From Scleropages formosus (taxonomy: Eukaryota; Chordata; Actinopteri; Osteoglossiformes; Osteoglossidae), in assembly GCF_900964775.1 (NCBI RefSeq), contig NC_041806.1, positions 24,455,488 through 24,519,487 of the forward strand: 64,000 bases of DNA, in the 5' to 3' direction. This document shows positions 36,001-47,588 of this stretch, in pieces. Within the stretch, counting starts at the first letter, position 1. The number at the start of each line of letters is the position of its first letter. The notes beneath the pieces are model-generated. The model saw only the letters and a program-made list of their open reading frames with translations. It was not told the DNA's origin and did no database searches. The position numbers and the translations under genes were made by a program.

Positions 36001-39000
36001 TCATGTAAGACTCCGCATCATGGATGAACGCTGAGATGGACTGCAGCAAACTCCTTGCTATGGCCATGCTGGTGTCACTGTAGTCAACAGCTATAAGACA
36101 GGACCATGTGCAGTGACACCAGCTCACCAACCCAGTTCCTAACATCAATACACTCCCAGAGTAGTAAAGGGGAAATAAAAGTTCAACATCAACATCAGAC
36201 GACACGTACCTGACTGATACCTGCTCAACAGGCAAAACATTCGGAATTCATCTGCAGAGTAGGACTGCAGAAAATCCTGAGAAAGACAAGGTGAAATTAA
36301 TCTATACTGAGCCTCAAACAAACAGCCTTCTGGTGCCAGCTCCTACACTTAAGTATAAAAGCCCTAAATTATACTACCTTAATAGTAATGTAGTTTTTTA
36401 ATGATTTTGACATCTTCTCTGTACTTCCTCTTAGATGCAAATGCCCTGAAAAAAAAATTGCTATTACCACTTGGATGCTGAAAATAGCTTTGAGCACTAA
36501 AAAATGTTAATAAACAGAAAAGACAAGATGAGGTTAACATGCATCTCACGTTCTCCTCTCTACAGCTCCGGACACACCTCTAACCTCACAGACTCTGGAC
36601 AGATGCCGCAGAGTCTTACCTGAGTGTAAGAAGTAGTTCCCCCACTGGTCACACTTGTGGTAGGCCTCACACTGAGCGATCTCGTTTTCATGGTGCGGGA
36701 ATGCCAGGTCGATGCCTCCAGAGTGGATGTCCAGCTGGTCTCCAAATACAGAGCTAGGAATCAAATGGCACAGCCTTACGGTTACAAGTCGCGTCACTTA
36801 GGTTCATCTGAAAAGAGCCCACAGAGGCTCCATAGAGGTTCTGGTGCTATTTTTTTTTTTTGAGTTTCCATCTTCCCTACTGCAGTGAATGTGGGTAAAT
36901 TTATTCCAATGCTGCAGAATAACTGATCTCAGAACCAACATAGCTGAGAAAATTTTTATAGGCAAAACAAAACAAAATGAGTGATACTACGGCAAGCAGT
37001 AAGAAAAACAGGAGCATCAAAGACTGGAAGAGAGTCGAGACCTAGCGATGGTGGAACACTCGATGTGCCATCCTGGCCGCCCCCGGCCCCAGGGGGACTC
37101 CCAGTATGGCTCTAGCGGCTTAGACGCTTTCCACAGGGCAAAATCTCGAATGTCCCGCTTGCCCCCCTCCCCTGTGAAACATAGCGCTCTGGGTCAGTCC
37201 TAAAGTACTGGTTGCTTTCATGGACAAGACATTCAAGCACAGCAAAAGCAAGGTACTATAATGTGAATATTATTATTGTTTAGATTACTTTTTACCAAAT
37301 TGGTTTACATTATTAGCCTTGTACTGTATACTAAGCTACTTACAATTATTTACACAAATACAGCTGGGTAATTTTTACAGGAGTAATTATGGGAAAGTAC
37401 ATTACTCAAGCATACAGCTTCACTTATGTACTAAAAAAAGGTCTTAAATGCAATTATATACAATAAATGATGGATCATTATAATGTACTCAAAACAAATC
37501 TAGGACTCAAATGTGTTAAAACTGTACATGATATTAAAAACAAACAGGATGTTTTTTTTTTTTTTTTTTAGAAGTCAAATGAACTTCAGTCAAAACCTAG
37601 GAAACTGCTTCATTATTTCGTTATCAACTAAGACCACTAAAATCTATCACTATCTATCTAAGATCACTTGAGCTTATAGATTCTCCCACTAATGTATTCA
37701 ACCAGGCTAAACAAGGGTAAGTCCTTAGCTCATAGGTGCAAGAGCAGTGTGCCAGATGGAGCGTGGCGAAATATACGTACCTTGCTCATAAGCTGCTACT
37801 GACATCCCAGTGAACTTTCCATATCGATTACCAATGGAACGGATGTCAAAATAGACATGGCCTGAATTAAAACAAAAAGTAAGTCAGGACACACCTTGCG
37901 CTGCATACATACAAAGTCCTTTACTGTGTTTTCATAATACAACTCAACCCACGAACAGATCCTCAACAACACACATCTGCTCTAATTTAACTTCCTGGAT
38001 GTTTCACTAAACTGAAGGTGCAACCAGTGCTTATTTTCAGTTATTGAGAGTGTGACACGCTCACTGACCTTCATGCGTGGCATAGGCATGTCCGTTATTG
38101 ATGATTCCTTTTATGAAAGCAATAATCTGCGGAATGTTTTCTGTAACTCTCATGTACAATGTCGGCGGGAGCACCTGAGAACAAAACAACATTAAAATGG
38201 TTAGAAATCATTTATACGTAAGTAATTTTGATACACATGTACTACAGAGCACAATAAAAGAGTTACTGAACAAACCAGTGTACGTTTAATGCGCAAATGT
38301 TTTTTCGAAGTCAGAATGACTCCAAATAGATACTGATTGCAGCAAGCGTCACATTTTTGGCTATACATCCAATTGAGTCCTTCTTTAACAGTCTTTACCT
38401 TTAAAGCTGACATGTCATTTTTAAACTCTTCTTCGTATATTTTGGCAAGGGCAGTTGCTGAAATGTTATCCTGTGGAAAAAAAAGATTGTACTCTGTTAC
38501 AATCCCAGCATAAAAAAGCTTATCACACTGTGTAACAATACATCTAAGGCCATGAATTTAATTAAAATATAACCTATTTACCTTCTGACTTCTTTGGATG
38601 ATTTTGTCATCAATGTCAGTTATAACCATAATGTGGGTTACATTTATTCCAAAAACTCTGGATAATATTCTCTGCAGGATGTCAAACCTTACATAGGAGC
38701 TGAAAAGCAGGGAAAAAAAATAAAACATAGGTTTATCCACACATGACAGACTTCATAAATGAGAAGTGTAACACAGAACTGAAGTTTTTCTTCAATGGAT
38801 TGCTTAATATTAATAGTACAATAACTTGCATTCTTACAATTTTATAAGGCAACACAGATACTTGCTGAACATTTTTGATATTTATATACTTAGTTTTATA
38901 GCACAATGCCAGTGACAGAAGGCAGTGTCCTGGTTAGGGCTGCAATCAAAGCTTAGGGTTCAAATAACACTCCTACTGTCAAACTATTGAACACAGTACT

Positions 39001-39688
39001 TTACTTCAACAAAAAACTGAGCTGTGGAGACTGGTAAATAATTGTAAAAAGTTTTATAACACTGTAAATGACCTAGGATGATGTAATGAGGAGTAATATT
39101 AATAATTACAATGATACTGCTTCCCAACAACAGTTGCTTCTCAGCTGGGATTTAAACTTGCAACGTTTGGATTGTACTAAAATTTACAGTACAATGAGGA
39201 AGTAGGACATTGACTTTTGAGTTCTTATTTTCCTATGAATGGTGAAAACATCTTACCAAGCATGGCCGAGGTGCGCATGATCGTAAACAGTCGGTCCACA
39301 GCTGTACCTTCAAAATGAAGCAAGATCATTAACGCTGCTTAAGAGCCTCCATAACAGATCAGGCGCAAACTGACAGAAAAAGGGCACAATGTGCAAAGTA
39401 CCAAGAAGCAGCTCCCTCCTTGGCCAGTATCAGCGGTTCTTTCCGCTTAGTGAGACTGTTGAAGACCTTCAGACCAGTGTCCTGCCCTGCTGGTTTGCTC
39501 CAGCTCTTCTCAGGCCCACAGCAGAAGGGGTCTGATCTCGTGTACAGTGACTTTGTCTTTAAAGTCACCTGGTTCTTGAAAAGCCCATTGAGTATAGTTC
39601 CAAACTTTTTCACCTGTAGCCTTGCACAGCCAGCTCTCAGGCCACCCACCATGTCTCTGACCACACACCAAGTCCTCCTCAGGTGCAT
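33040..39688 (-). CDS. cars2: Mitochondrial cysteinyl-tRNA synthetase
   Basis: This class I enzyme charges mitochondrial tRNA-Cys. I read 15 minus-strand exons: 39688-39402, 39307-39257, 38699-38582, 38470-38399, 38174-38069, 37861-37781, 37171-37042, 36753-36620, 36445-36378, 36276-36210, 36090-35952, 35649-35526, 35072-34974, 34884-34660 and 33090-33040. The phases close and give 583 residues (human 564). The N-terminus is Arg/Lys-rich ([13 protein letters not shown]), fitting a mitochondrial presequence. The HIGH-class motif is HAHLGHA, the KMSKS loop is intact, and the zinc ligands are visible in [20 protein letters not shown] and FPHHENE. The last exon encodes only 16 residues (DRGTHSTWE...) and lies beyond a 1.6-kb intron carrying transposons. 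The gene is divergent from ing1. Confidence 0.96.
33358..34394. mobile_element. Non-autonomous DNA element with ~85-bp terminal inverted repeats
   Basis: The sequence at about 33358-33440 (GTACATTGTGTTCATTTTTT ... GAATTACGATGCCTTCATTC) recurs in reverse complement at about 34310-34394 (GAATGGAGGCATCGTAATTC ... GAACACAACGTACACAGACC). The interior, about 0.6 kb without its SINE insertion, has no coding frame. A family-C SINE sits inside. The exact ends and the target duplication (perhaps TAG or CTA) are unclear. It lies in the last cars2 intron. Confidence 0.72.
33600..33925 (+). repeat. SINE, family C, near full length
   Basis: The tRNA-like head (GTGGCACCGCGAGTAGCGCT ... GTGGGTTTAATCCCC) is followed by a body with TTTGCATGTTCTCATG, GTCCAAAGAGATGCTG, TGTAAGTAGTGTATCTAGCA and TTCATTGGAAGTCGCTTTGG. 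The tail ends in AAATGTAAA-like sequence. It is inserted inside the inverted-repeat element 33358-34394. Confidence 0.8.
35262..35460 (+). repeat. tRNA-derived SINE, family B
   Basis: The head AGTGCATAGTGGTTAGACCT and the B box GGTTCGAATG are followed by TACCTTTGAGCAAGGTACTT, CCAGTAAAATTAGCAAGCTG and a tail with CATCAGCTAAATAAAC. It lies in the cars2 intron 35073-35525. Confidence 0.82.
37275..37450 (-). repeat. tRNA-derived SINE, family B (3' part)
   Basis: On the minus strand it has TTGAGTAATGTACTTTCCC, then CTGTAAAAATTACCCAGCTG and a diverged tail. The head is missing or degraded. It lies in a cars2 intron. Confidence 0.55.
38925..39065 (+). repeat. SINE family B, diverged
   Basis: It has GGTTAGGGCTGCAATC, TTAGGGTTCAAATAAC, ACAGTACTTTACTTCA and GGTAAATAATTGTAAAAAG in the family-B order. 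It is strongly diverged and lies between cars2 exons 3 and 2. Confidence 0.5.
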
Positions 39689-39879
39689 GATGATAGAAAG
39701 GACAACCTCCTACTGTCCTAAAGCTACACAATTAGCTATGTAAAAACTAATGCATTACTTGTGATTTTCCTAAAGATCATATACGCGTGATTTTAAAACC
39801 TCTGTATTTTTAGCATATCCGCCAAACTCCGGCGACTAAAAGCTGTTAAGAGTGTGTGTGTAGATGTGTGTGTGTGCGG

Positions 39880-39985
39880 GATCCGGAACATGCGCAATAT
39901 AGCACAATGCCCTACACTGACAGCGCAAGGCACCCGGAAATGACGTAAGCGCGCACGTTTGACGGAAAGGACGCATGCGTGCCTC
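39880..39985 (-). promoter_or_regulatory. cars2: Candidate cars2 promoter with ETS, CRE and NRF1-like sites
   Basis: This lies 190-300 bp upstream of the cars2 ATG and holds ATCCGGAACATGCGCAAT, CACCCGGAAATGACGTAAG and GACGCATGCGTGCC. These resemble two ETS (GABP) sites, an ATF/CRE half-palindrome fused to one of them, and two NRF1-like sites. ETS and NRF1 sites are typical of nuclear genes for mitochondrial proteins. Confidence 0.5.
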
Positions 39986-40699
39986 TTAGGCATACTCAAA
40001 CTCCGCCCTTGTGGTGAGGCTACATTCCAAGACGAGAAAGCGCGCCGGTTCGCACTTAGAAATTTTGAATGAATTGTGAAAATCTATTCGCCAGTGCTTC
40101 GCTGTTTTGGACAATTAGAAAAAAGCTGCGATACACGTATAACTTCCATCATCTACATTTCAAGTTGTACTAGCTGAGCGCGAGATGGTGTTTTGGAAAG
40201 ACCACAATCAATCATGCCACTGGCATTGTCAGAGAAAGTTTTGAAAATCCACAAAGCGCATAAAAAAGGACAAAACAGCTAGTACGAGGCTCTATATTAC
40301 GTACTTTAAGTAATATTAATATTCTTTATCTCTTAAAACAGCGGGTTACATGGCATACATTTTGAGCGTTTAAAAACATAACTTTTTGAAATTTCTTCAC
40401 AAATCGCAAAATCTTTCTCAGTGAAATAAAATTAATTAGCTATAATTTCCCAGTGAAAGTATGATTAATCAACACGTTGCAGCCACCTGTCAGAAAGGGC
40501 AGACGAACCAAACAGCGACGGTACCTTTCACCGCATTGTTATAAAGTTATCTATTTGTCAAACGCTTGAAAAAATAACTGTACGAGAAATGTGCTTTCAA
40601 CTATTTAGTTATTCAAGTTCATTTACAATCACAGATTTCAAAATGAATTTATTGGTTGCTGACAAGCTGTAGAAGCGCGCGGTGGGGTCCCGTGACAAG

Positions 40700-40930
40700 A
40701 GTCGCACGCGTAATTGGTCATTCCATAATCCCGTCATTGCGTCGTAACATATGATTGGCTGCATGTTTTTCTGGTTTGGTGCTGCGCATAGGATTGGCTA
40801 TTCTTTAATTCCGGGGTGCTGTAGTAAACTGACAGCCAATTCTCATTGGCTGGTCGTTTTCCTTACGCTTCTTCGTAGGTGCAGGATGAAATTGAAGATT
40901 TCTGGTTCGTCAAAGAAGTATATGGCGGTT
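40700..40930. promoter_or_regulatory. CCAAT-box array between cars2 and ing1
   Basis: Five CCAAT boxes occur in about 137 bp: ATTGG at 40713, 40754 and 40793, CCAAT at 40836 and ATTGG at 40845. The first four are about 40 bp apart. A YY1-like TATATGGCGGTTGG follows at about 40919. NF-Y arrays of this kind mark active, often bidirectional promoters. It may serve ing1, cars2 or an unannotated transcript. Confidence 0.5.
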
Positions 40931-41711
40931 GGAGTATTTGTACGTGTTAGCTACAAATAGCTGCGCGTGGTACACACCAAAAGCAAGTTTTCAGGATGTT
41001 AAAACAAAAAGACGCCGAATCTCACCAAAAGCATGGTATAATATAAAATTCGTAAAAACCGGGCATCGGTGCAGCAGGAATAAAGTTGAAACCGTCTGGC
41101 CATCGGCTAAGAATCATGCATGAACCATGTATGTAGGAAATGTAGTGAGAAAAGGGGAGCAGGATCATCGCCAACACAAGCTCTAGCTAAAGCATTTGTT
41201 TCCTAATGCACCACATCTCCATTAAAGCAGTTACTGCGGTAAAACTGCGCTCGAAGACTGAACTCCCGATCCCAGCACAAAACTCTGAGAGCAGCCCCAC
41301 ATGACATGCGCACGTCCAGCTCCACTGCTCTCTTGTGCTTGGAAGGCGCTGCTGCGTCTCCACGTTGGATCGAAGGAGCGGCAACCGCATACTCCGGCAA
41401 CCTTTGAGAGAGAGAAAAAAAAGGGGGAAGGAAAAAACCAGCCGTGTACAATAAGCAAGCAAAGTTAGCCGCCAGAGAGTGAGGAGCAACGCGTCCGTGA
41501 CGTCTTCATCATTCGTTTGAACAGCGTCCACCCAGCTAGCTAGTCCGCGAGGGTCGGCGTGAACGAGCCGCGCTCCCGAGCACCAACTCCACAACAGTGT
41601 TGTGCTGAAGACTAGGAGAGGCACTGGCTGTGTCCGTCGTGTGCTCCGGACGAACAGATGTAGTTTCGAGCGATTACTCTGTCTGTGACTGAAAAGGAAG
41701 ACACAAACACA

Positions 41712-44700
41712 ATGCTGAGCCCTGGCAGCGGGGACTCGCTCCATGCCGTCAACTATGTGGAGGAGTATCTGGACTTGGTCGAGTCTTTGCCTTTCGACCT
41801 GCAGAGAAACGTGTCTCTGATGAGGGAGATCGACGCAAAATACCAGGGCAAGTAGCCATTTATCATGCTTCTCCGTCTCTTGCTGTGTCCCGATTGTTCT
41901 GCCGGACTGTTTTGACAAGACGACTTCATACGCGTCGGCTACCTCGAATCCGCGACGTGGAACAAAAGACTTGAGCTGTTCGCTCCGATTCCTGCAATGC
42001 ATGATCCGTCGCGTTCATTTCGTGTTACTTTCTGACTACTTTAGGTGGTAAATAATCTAAGTATTAATTTAAACTTTTCTTTTCCAGAACAGGGACGATT
42101 CGTGCTCAGTTTGCCCGAGAAGCATAGCGGCGATGAAAAATAAATAGCTGCCACGATGAGTTGGTATTTCACGCTGCTTTTACTGTGCTGATGAGTTGCC
42201 AGCTCAGATTAGAAAATAAATCACTTGTTTTTATTCCAAAACGGTATCATCTGACTTCTTACTGACAATACTGGCGAGTTCTGAATCTATCCTCAATTCT
42301 GGCTGTTCGCGGGTAGTTCATTACGATCGATTCTAAATACGTGCTCTCTTACATTGTTTAATCTGTACTTAAATTTAAGTAAGTGGAAAGAATTATTCGT
42401 ATTTTAAGAGCATGTGCGCTTTGAAAAAGCTGGGCTGGGTTTGTGTTTTGAATGATTAGTTTTCGTCGGTCACCTTAACCGGTCATACTGTGTCTCAGTA
42501 TGTGTCTAGTGGTTGGTAGTCGATCGACGATGTTTGTCCGCGGGAAACTATTTTGTATTCCGTTACTGTTTACATTTATATAAATTATGCTAATGTTGTC
42601 AGTAAAGCGGTTCTCTATAGGTTTCATTTAGTTACTGAGGAATAATATTTACCCAGAAACGATTAAGCGTCAAATTTTCGTTTGCCGTTAGAAATTACGA
42701 CGAGTACCAGAGAGTAACGTTAATGTAAAGAAATTTATTTGTTACCGAGTGTTTCTGGTGTAAAGTAATACGTTACACTGGTGAATCGAAACAAAAGTAA
42801 AGAGAGTACATGAAGTGGCCGGTAACGTGATAGCTGCGATCTCTCAAATGCGCCAATTTTTTTGCGTGTAGTTGAGGCTGGGTCGTTTCATCACACCGGA
42901 TATATTTACACAGGACCCCGAACTCCGCCTTTTACGAACCGTGACGGAATACTTCTTCCTGTGTATCTACACGCTGATTGGCTATACCGGCTATTAACGG
43001 CGCTTAGCTCCTCCTTTACAGCGGATGAAGGAAGGAGGTTCCTAAAGCTGCCATATACTGATGGGCTGCCTTTCCGTGTTACGCGTTCTATTTTATTGTG
43101 ACTGAAATGGTGATTGGTGGAAGGGCCACGTCAGTTTGGGGAAAGCGGGTGTCAATCAAAGACCCCACCCTTTTCTTGTACAAATACTGTTAGTTGTGTC
43201 GTATGTTTAGGATACTACAGCTGTACCGCTTTTTGGGGGTTTCTTTGTAGCGTTGGTTTCGCTGCTGTTTATTTACAGTTAGTGGTACCCACTAGTAATC
43301 AATAATAGTAATGTTTTATCATCCAATTTTGCAAATGATGTAGAAAAAATCGTTTAAATCAGTTTTTTAAGCCAGAGGTTATTTAACAGATGCAAAGTGA
43401 CTTCCAGTGAACTCTGTGAAGTGTTATCAGCCCATACACCTTATTGACCAAGGTGACTTACACTGCTAGATACTCTACTTACATGGGTCACTCATCCATA
43501 CATTAATGAAACACACTCCCTCTGTGTCACTCACACACTATGGGGGAACCTCAACAGCATGTCTTTGGACTGTGGGAGGAAACCAGAGCATCTAGAGGAA
43601 ACCCATGCTCTACACCGACTAAATGTGGATCGAACCCATGTCTTCTCACATCACCCAGGTGCTGTGAGACAGCAGCGCTATTCGCTGTGCCACCCATCTA
43701 TAAGTAAATACATCTAAGGCTGATTACAGTATTTGACACATTTATACAGCTGGGAAGTTTTACTGAAGCATTTCGCTCTACATGCTTCATGGGATGATAT
43801 TACTGAAGTTGCAGGGAATGGGCCTTCAGGGTACATGTTCAGTCTTAACCACAGCACTGCCTGCTGTCTCACAAAAGCTGTTTCCTCTTGGGTTTTGAAC
43901 CAAAGGTCTCTTGAACGTGAGGTGTATGTGATAACAGTAACACAATAGAAACGCTTTACAAGGTTACAGGGGTCTGCAGCCAGTCCCAGGAAGCTCGGGC
44001 GTAAGGTGGAAGGGAAGGCAACATTGGCTGGGATGCCAGGCCATTACAATAAACCACAGAAAGGACTTGGAAACCTTTCAAAATCCTGCATATTTCTCAT
44101 TTCAAAGGTTTATAATGCTTAAATACTGTCTATTAATTGGTGTGACAACAGATTGCCTGCCATTGCTAAATAATTGGATTATAACATTTTCACTTGGATA
44201 TGTGTCCCCACATTAAGTTCAGGGTTTTGCATTTCACCGTTATATACATTTTTGTGACTTGATCACAGAGTTAATAGCGTTTTATATTCTGGGTGTTTTA
44301 CAGAGATTCTGAAGGAGCTTGACGAAGCCTATGAGAAACACAAGAAGGAGACGGACCTGGTCCAGAAGAGGAGGCTGCTGAACTCAATCCAGCGTTCCTT
44401 GATCCGCAGCCAGGAGTTGGGAGACGAGAAGATCCAGATTGTCAGCCAGATGGTGGAGCTGGTAGAGAACCGTGTACGACAGGTGGATAGCCACGTTGAA
44501 CTCTTTGAGTCTTATCAGGAACCTGCAGAGACTGGAGTCACGTCGAGCAAGGCCAGTCAAGAGAAGAGGCGGGAGGAGACCACCACCTCAGTGGAGAAGC
44601 CCAACAACAAGCGCTCCCGTCGGCAGAAGAACAGCGAGAACCGCGAGAACTCTTCTGTTAGTCTAGACCACAGTGATGAGATTGGCAGTGGGACACAGAG

Positions 44701-45010
44701 GGAGAAGAAGGCCAAGACGTCCAAGAAGAAGAAACGGTCCAAGGCAAAGGCAGAGAGAGAAACGTCAGCCCCTGATGTGCCAATAGACCCCAACGAGCCC
44801 ACGTACTGCCTGTGCGAGCAGGTATCCTATGGAGAAATGATTGGCTGTGACAACGAAGAGTGTCCAATTGAATGGTTCCACTTTTCGTGTGTTGGACTCA
44901 ACCACAAGCCCAAGGGGAAGTGGTACTGCCCAAAATGCAGAGGTGAGAACGAGAAGACAATGGACAAAGCTCTAGAGAAGTCCCGAAAGGATCGAGCCTA
45001 CAACAGGTAG
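41712..45010 (+). CDS. ing1: Inhibitor of growth protein 1
   Basis: This is a chromatin reader of the ING family. Its PHD finger binds H3K4me3 and it belongs to Sin3/HDAC complexes. Two coding exons, 41712-41847 and 44304-45010, give 280 residues, against 279 for human p33ING1b. The N-terminal helical domain has [20 protein letters not shown] and then [17 protein letters not shown] lysine-rich nuclear localisation stretch ([16 protein letters not shown]) follows. The C4HC3 PHD finger starts at [20 protein letters not shown] and ends WYCPKC. The tail is polybasic ([10 protein letters not shown]). Exon 1 ends with a GC donor (41848-41849). Other first exons known in mammals were not identified. 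It is divergent from cars2 and convergent with ube2a. Confidence 0.96.
41848..41853 (+). other. ing1: GC splice donor in ing1
   Basis: Exon 1 must end TACCAGG so that its last G plus AG of exon 2 makes the conserved Glu codon (AKYQ-E-ILKEL). The intron then begins GCAAGT. The only nearby GT (41853) would break the frame. The acceptor is TTTTACAG at 44296-44303. Confidence 0.82.
42850..43150. promoter_or_regulatory. ing1: Possible internal promoter in the ing1 intron
   Basis: Two ATTGG boxes (42977 and 43113) and moderately CpG-rich sequence lie upstream of exon 2. ING1 is known to use alternative first exons in mammals. No convincing coding first exon is visible, so this is tentative. Confidence 0.25.
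43375..43700 (-). repeat. SINE, family C
   Basis: Reverse complement of the family-C structure at 33600-33925: on the plus strand AAGTGACTTCCAGTGAACTC, GTGTTATCAGCCCATACACC, CAGCATGTCTTTGGACTGTG and a head with GCTGTGAGACAGCAGCGCTA. It is near full length and lies in the ing1 intron. Confidence 0.8.
43705..43865 (-). repeat. SINE family B, diverged
   Basis: On the plus strand it shows TTTATACAGCTGGGAAGTTT and TCTTAACCACAGCACTGCCT in the minus-strand family-B order. It abuts the family-C copy in the ing1 intron. Confidence 0.5.
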
Positions 45011-46231
45011 CTTCGTACCTGTTTTTATGAACGGACACGTCACGTGTGCATATTTACAGTGAAGGTCACACATTTTTCCCCCCATGTAGTTCAAGGGCTG
45101 TTTTAATGATTTGTGGTAATGTCGTTGATGGAGTGCGAGTGCAGAGACGTTGCCTGAAACGTCAGATGCTGCGTAGAGAACAGCGAAAAGGTTCCGGTCA
45201 ATTCATGAGTCGATGACTTACTGATGACACTGAATTAAGTGCTTTTGCCGCACAGGGTCACCTCTGGCTCGGTGGGTGTCAGGCTCACCAGCCGGACACT
45301 CTGTATTTCCTCCAAAATATCGGTCTGTAAATACCACACTAATGCGAGAAAGTATTTTCTGTAACTAGTTTTTCTGTCATTGGATTTCAGTGTTCAACAG
45401 AAATAGTGAGAGCTTCTTTGGGGCCTGTTGTAAATCAGAGTCTGTTACACCAGATGTGTATGAGTTTGATTTCATAGCCAGAGGAAGGAAGGAAATTGTT
45501 TCTGAAGAACAGAGGTTCTTATCAGGCTGGCAAATGAAAAAGAGCCCGGCATTTGTTTCACATATTGAGCAGAGCTGGTACTTTATACGTTGTTTGAACA
45601 TTTTGTACCTTCCACTTTTTCCACACTGCATATGTCATAACTCCACGACACCTTTGCAGGAAAAAAAAAAAATCGTCTGATTGTATTGCATTTCATCTTT
45701 ATTTTAATATTTGAGTGAATTGTTACTGCGGTTCAACGGTTTTGGAATCAAAAAATGATTGATCCATTTTCTTTGCTTGCTGTCGTTCAGAAGATCAACG
45801 GATATTCCTCATTCCGTTCATCCAGTTTAGTTATGGCAACTTCAAATTTGTGCAGCAAGTTAGAGTAACCTTGTTGTTGTCTTGGTTTATTAATCAATGG
45901 AAATGTTGTAATGTGTGTTGAAGCGAATGTATCAGCCATCTTGTAAAATGACTGAAAGTGAAGATGTGGTGGACAAAATACACACTGAAGATTTGCAGCC
46001 CTATTCAGTCATTTTTTGTTATATTTAATACAGGATATGTTTTCTGTATTTCTGTAATTTTCACACGTGAAAAGGATTTTTTTTTTTTTTAGTTGCATTG
46101 AAAACCACAGACGGTGAGTTTTAAGTTAATATTGATAAAGTATGTTGAAAAAAGTTGTTTGAAATTGCTCTTACCGCATAAACAGCGTTGTAAATGTTTT
46201 GTATTTAAATGTACAGATGTAACAGCAAACT

Positions 46232-46237
46232 AATAAA
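46232..46237 (+). other. ing1: Candidate polyadenylation signal of ing1
   Basis: AATAAA lies 1.2 kb after the ing1 stop, at the end of an AT-rich stretch without coding sequence, as expected for a long 3' untranslated region. Confidence 0.5.
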
Positions 46238-47097
46238 TGCACAGGTAATGGAGCTGGGGGGGGGGGTTTACTGGAAGAGCTTACACAGTATGTTTGTGAG
46301 GGGGAGTGGAGTTCTTAAAGTGCTAAACAGTAATGTATTTTATCACAACATTCTACAGTACTTGTGGGGGTACACTTGATATATTTTAGCTTTTTTTTTT
46401 TGGTATGTCAGTGCTGTATGGCATTTAATATTCGGTGAAGGACATGAGCCATTTCACTTTTTCTTTTTCAAGTACACTGGTAAGAGTATGTGATTCCCCC
46501 TGTTGCCCCCGATGCCACTAGGACATCATGCTCTGGAAACGAAAGTGAAGATTGGGCGGGGGGGGCTGCAATGGACACGGGCTGGATAGTACAATAACAG
46601 CATGATGCTATAAACAGCTGCCGTTCAATCGTTTGTTCACAGTAAACTGCTTGGCTATTGAGCGATGGCGTAGAGCGGTAGCACAGGAACACTTTCCTCC
46701 GAACACGTTTCCAAATAATTAAAGCAAGTAATTGATATTTCCATCGGTCAGGAACTCAAGTGTTTTACTGATATACTCTTGAGTGCATTTGAAGCATTGT
46801 GTCTTGTGCAAAGTCTCTCTGGATTTAAGTATGGTTGCTGAAGGTTGAGTGAGCACGGTACAGCATGTGCACAGTCCATTACTGACTACTTTCTGTGAAG
46901 CACTCTTCTATAAATGAAAAAGTGCCCTCACGCACTTGTACTTCTATGGGTCTTAATTCAGAATGAAAGAAAGGATGATGAACCGAGGACGCAAAACAGG
47001 CGTCAGGCACTAGGTTTGTGATCACGTAGTACAGACAAAACCATTCATGCCAGTCTCAACTATAAGAAAATGCCACATTGCAAAGTTCATTTGAATA

Positions 47098-47103
47098 TTT
47101 ATT
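47098..47103 (-). other. ube2a: Candidate polyadenylation signal of ube2a
   Basis: TTTATT on the plus strand is AATAAA on the minus strand, about 490 bp after the ube2a stop. Confidence 0.5.
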
Positions 47104-47588
47104 TACAAGTGCTGGAAAATCATGAACTTTTCACAAGATCTGTACGCAGCTTGAGAACTTAATATGCATGTGAAAACTGGAGTTCATGGTCTAGTTGGCT
47201 CTCACATACACACACAACACCAGCACAGCACTCTATAGCCCCCTGTTGCTAGATCCCCTAGCAGATGCATACACATCAATATCATTCTGAAAAAGGCACT
47301 TTGTGCATTGTTTGTATTACAATTCTTTCGCATCCTTATTAGCATCCCGTACAAAACAAGTGCAAATTTGGACAACGTAATACTGAGACAACTGGAGTAA
47401 GATTCTGGGGTGAAGACGAAAGATTGTAGCCACACTGGGCAGATGGTGTGTCCCGCAGAGCAATCCACTCCAGGCTCTACAGGGGAATACGCACAGCTGC
47501 TGGAAGGAGTATGAGCTTTAAAGTGCATAAAAAAAGAAAGAAAGAAGAGAAGATGGGGGGGGCGGGTCCTTTGGAAAGCACATCATGG

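Noticed and set aside
41187-42002. A 271-codon minus-strand frame over ing1 exon 1
   Set aside because: It is antisense to ing1 exon 1 and its leader, has low-complexity composition and no domain, and crosses a splice donor that is supported on the plus strand.
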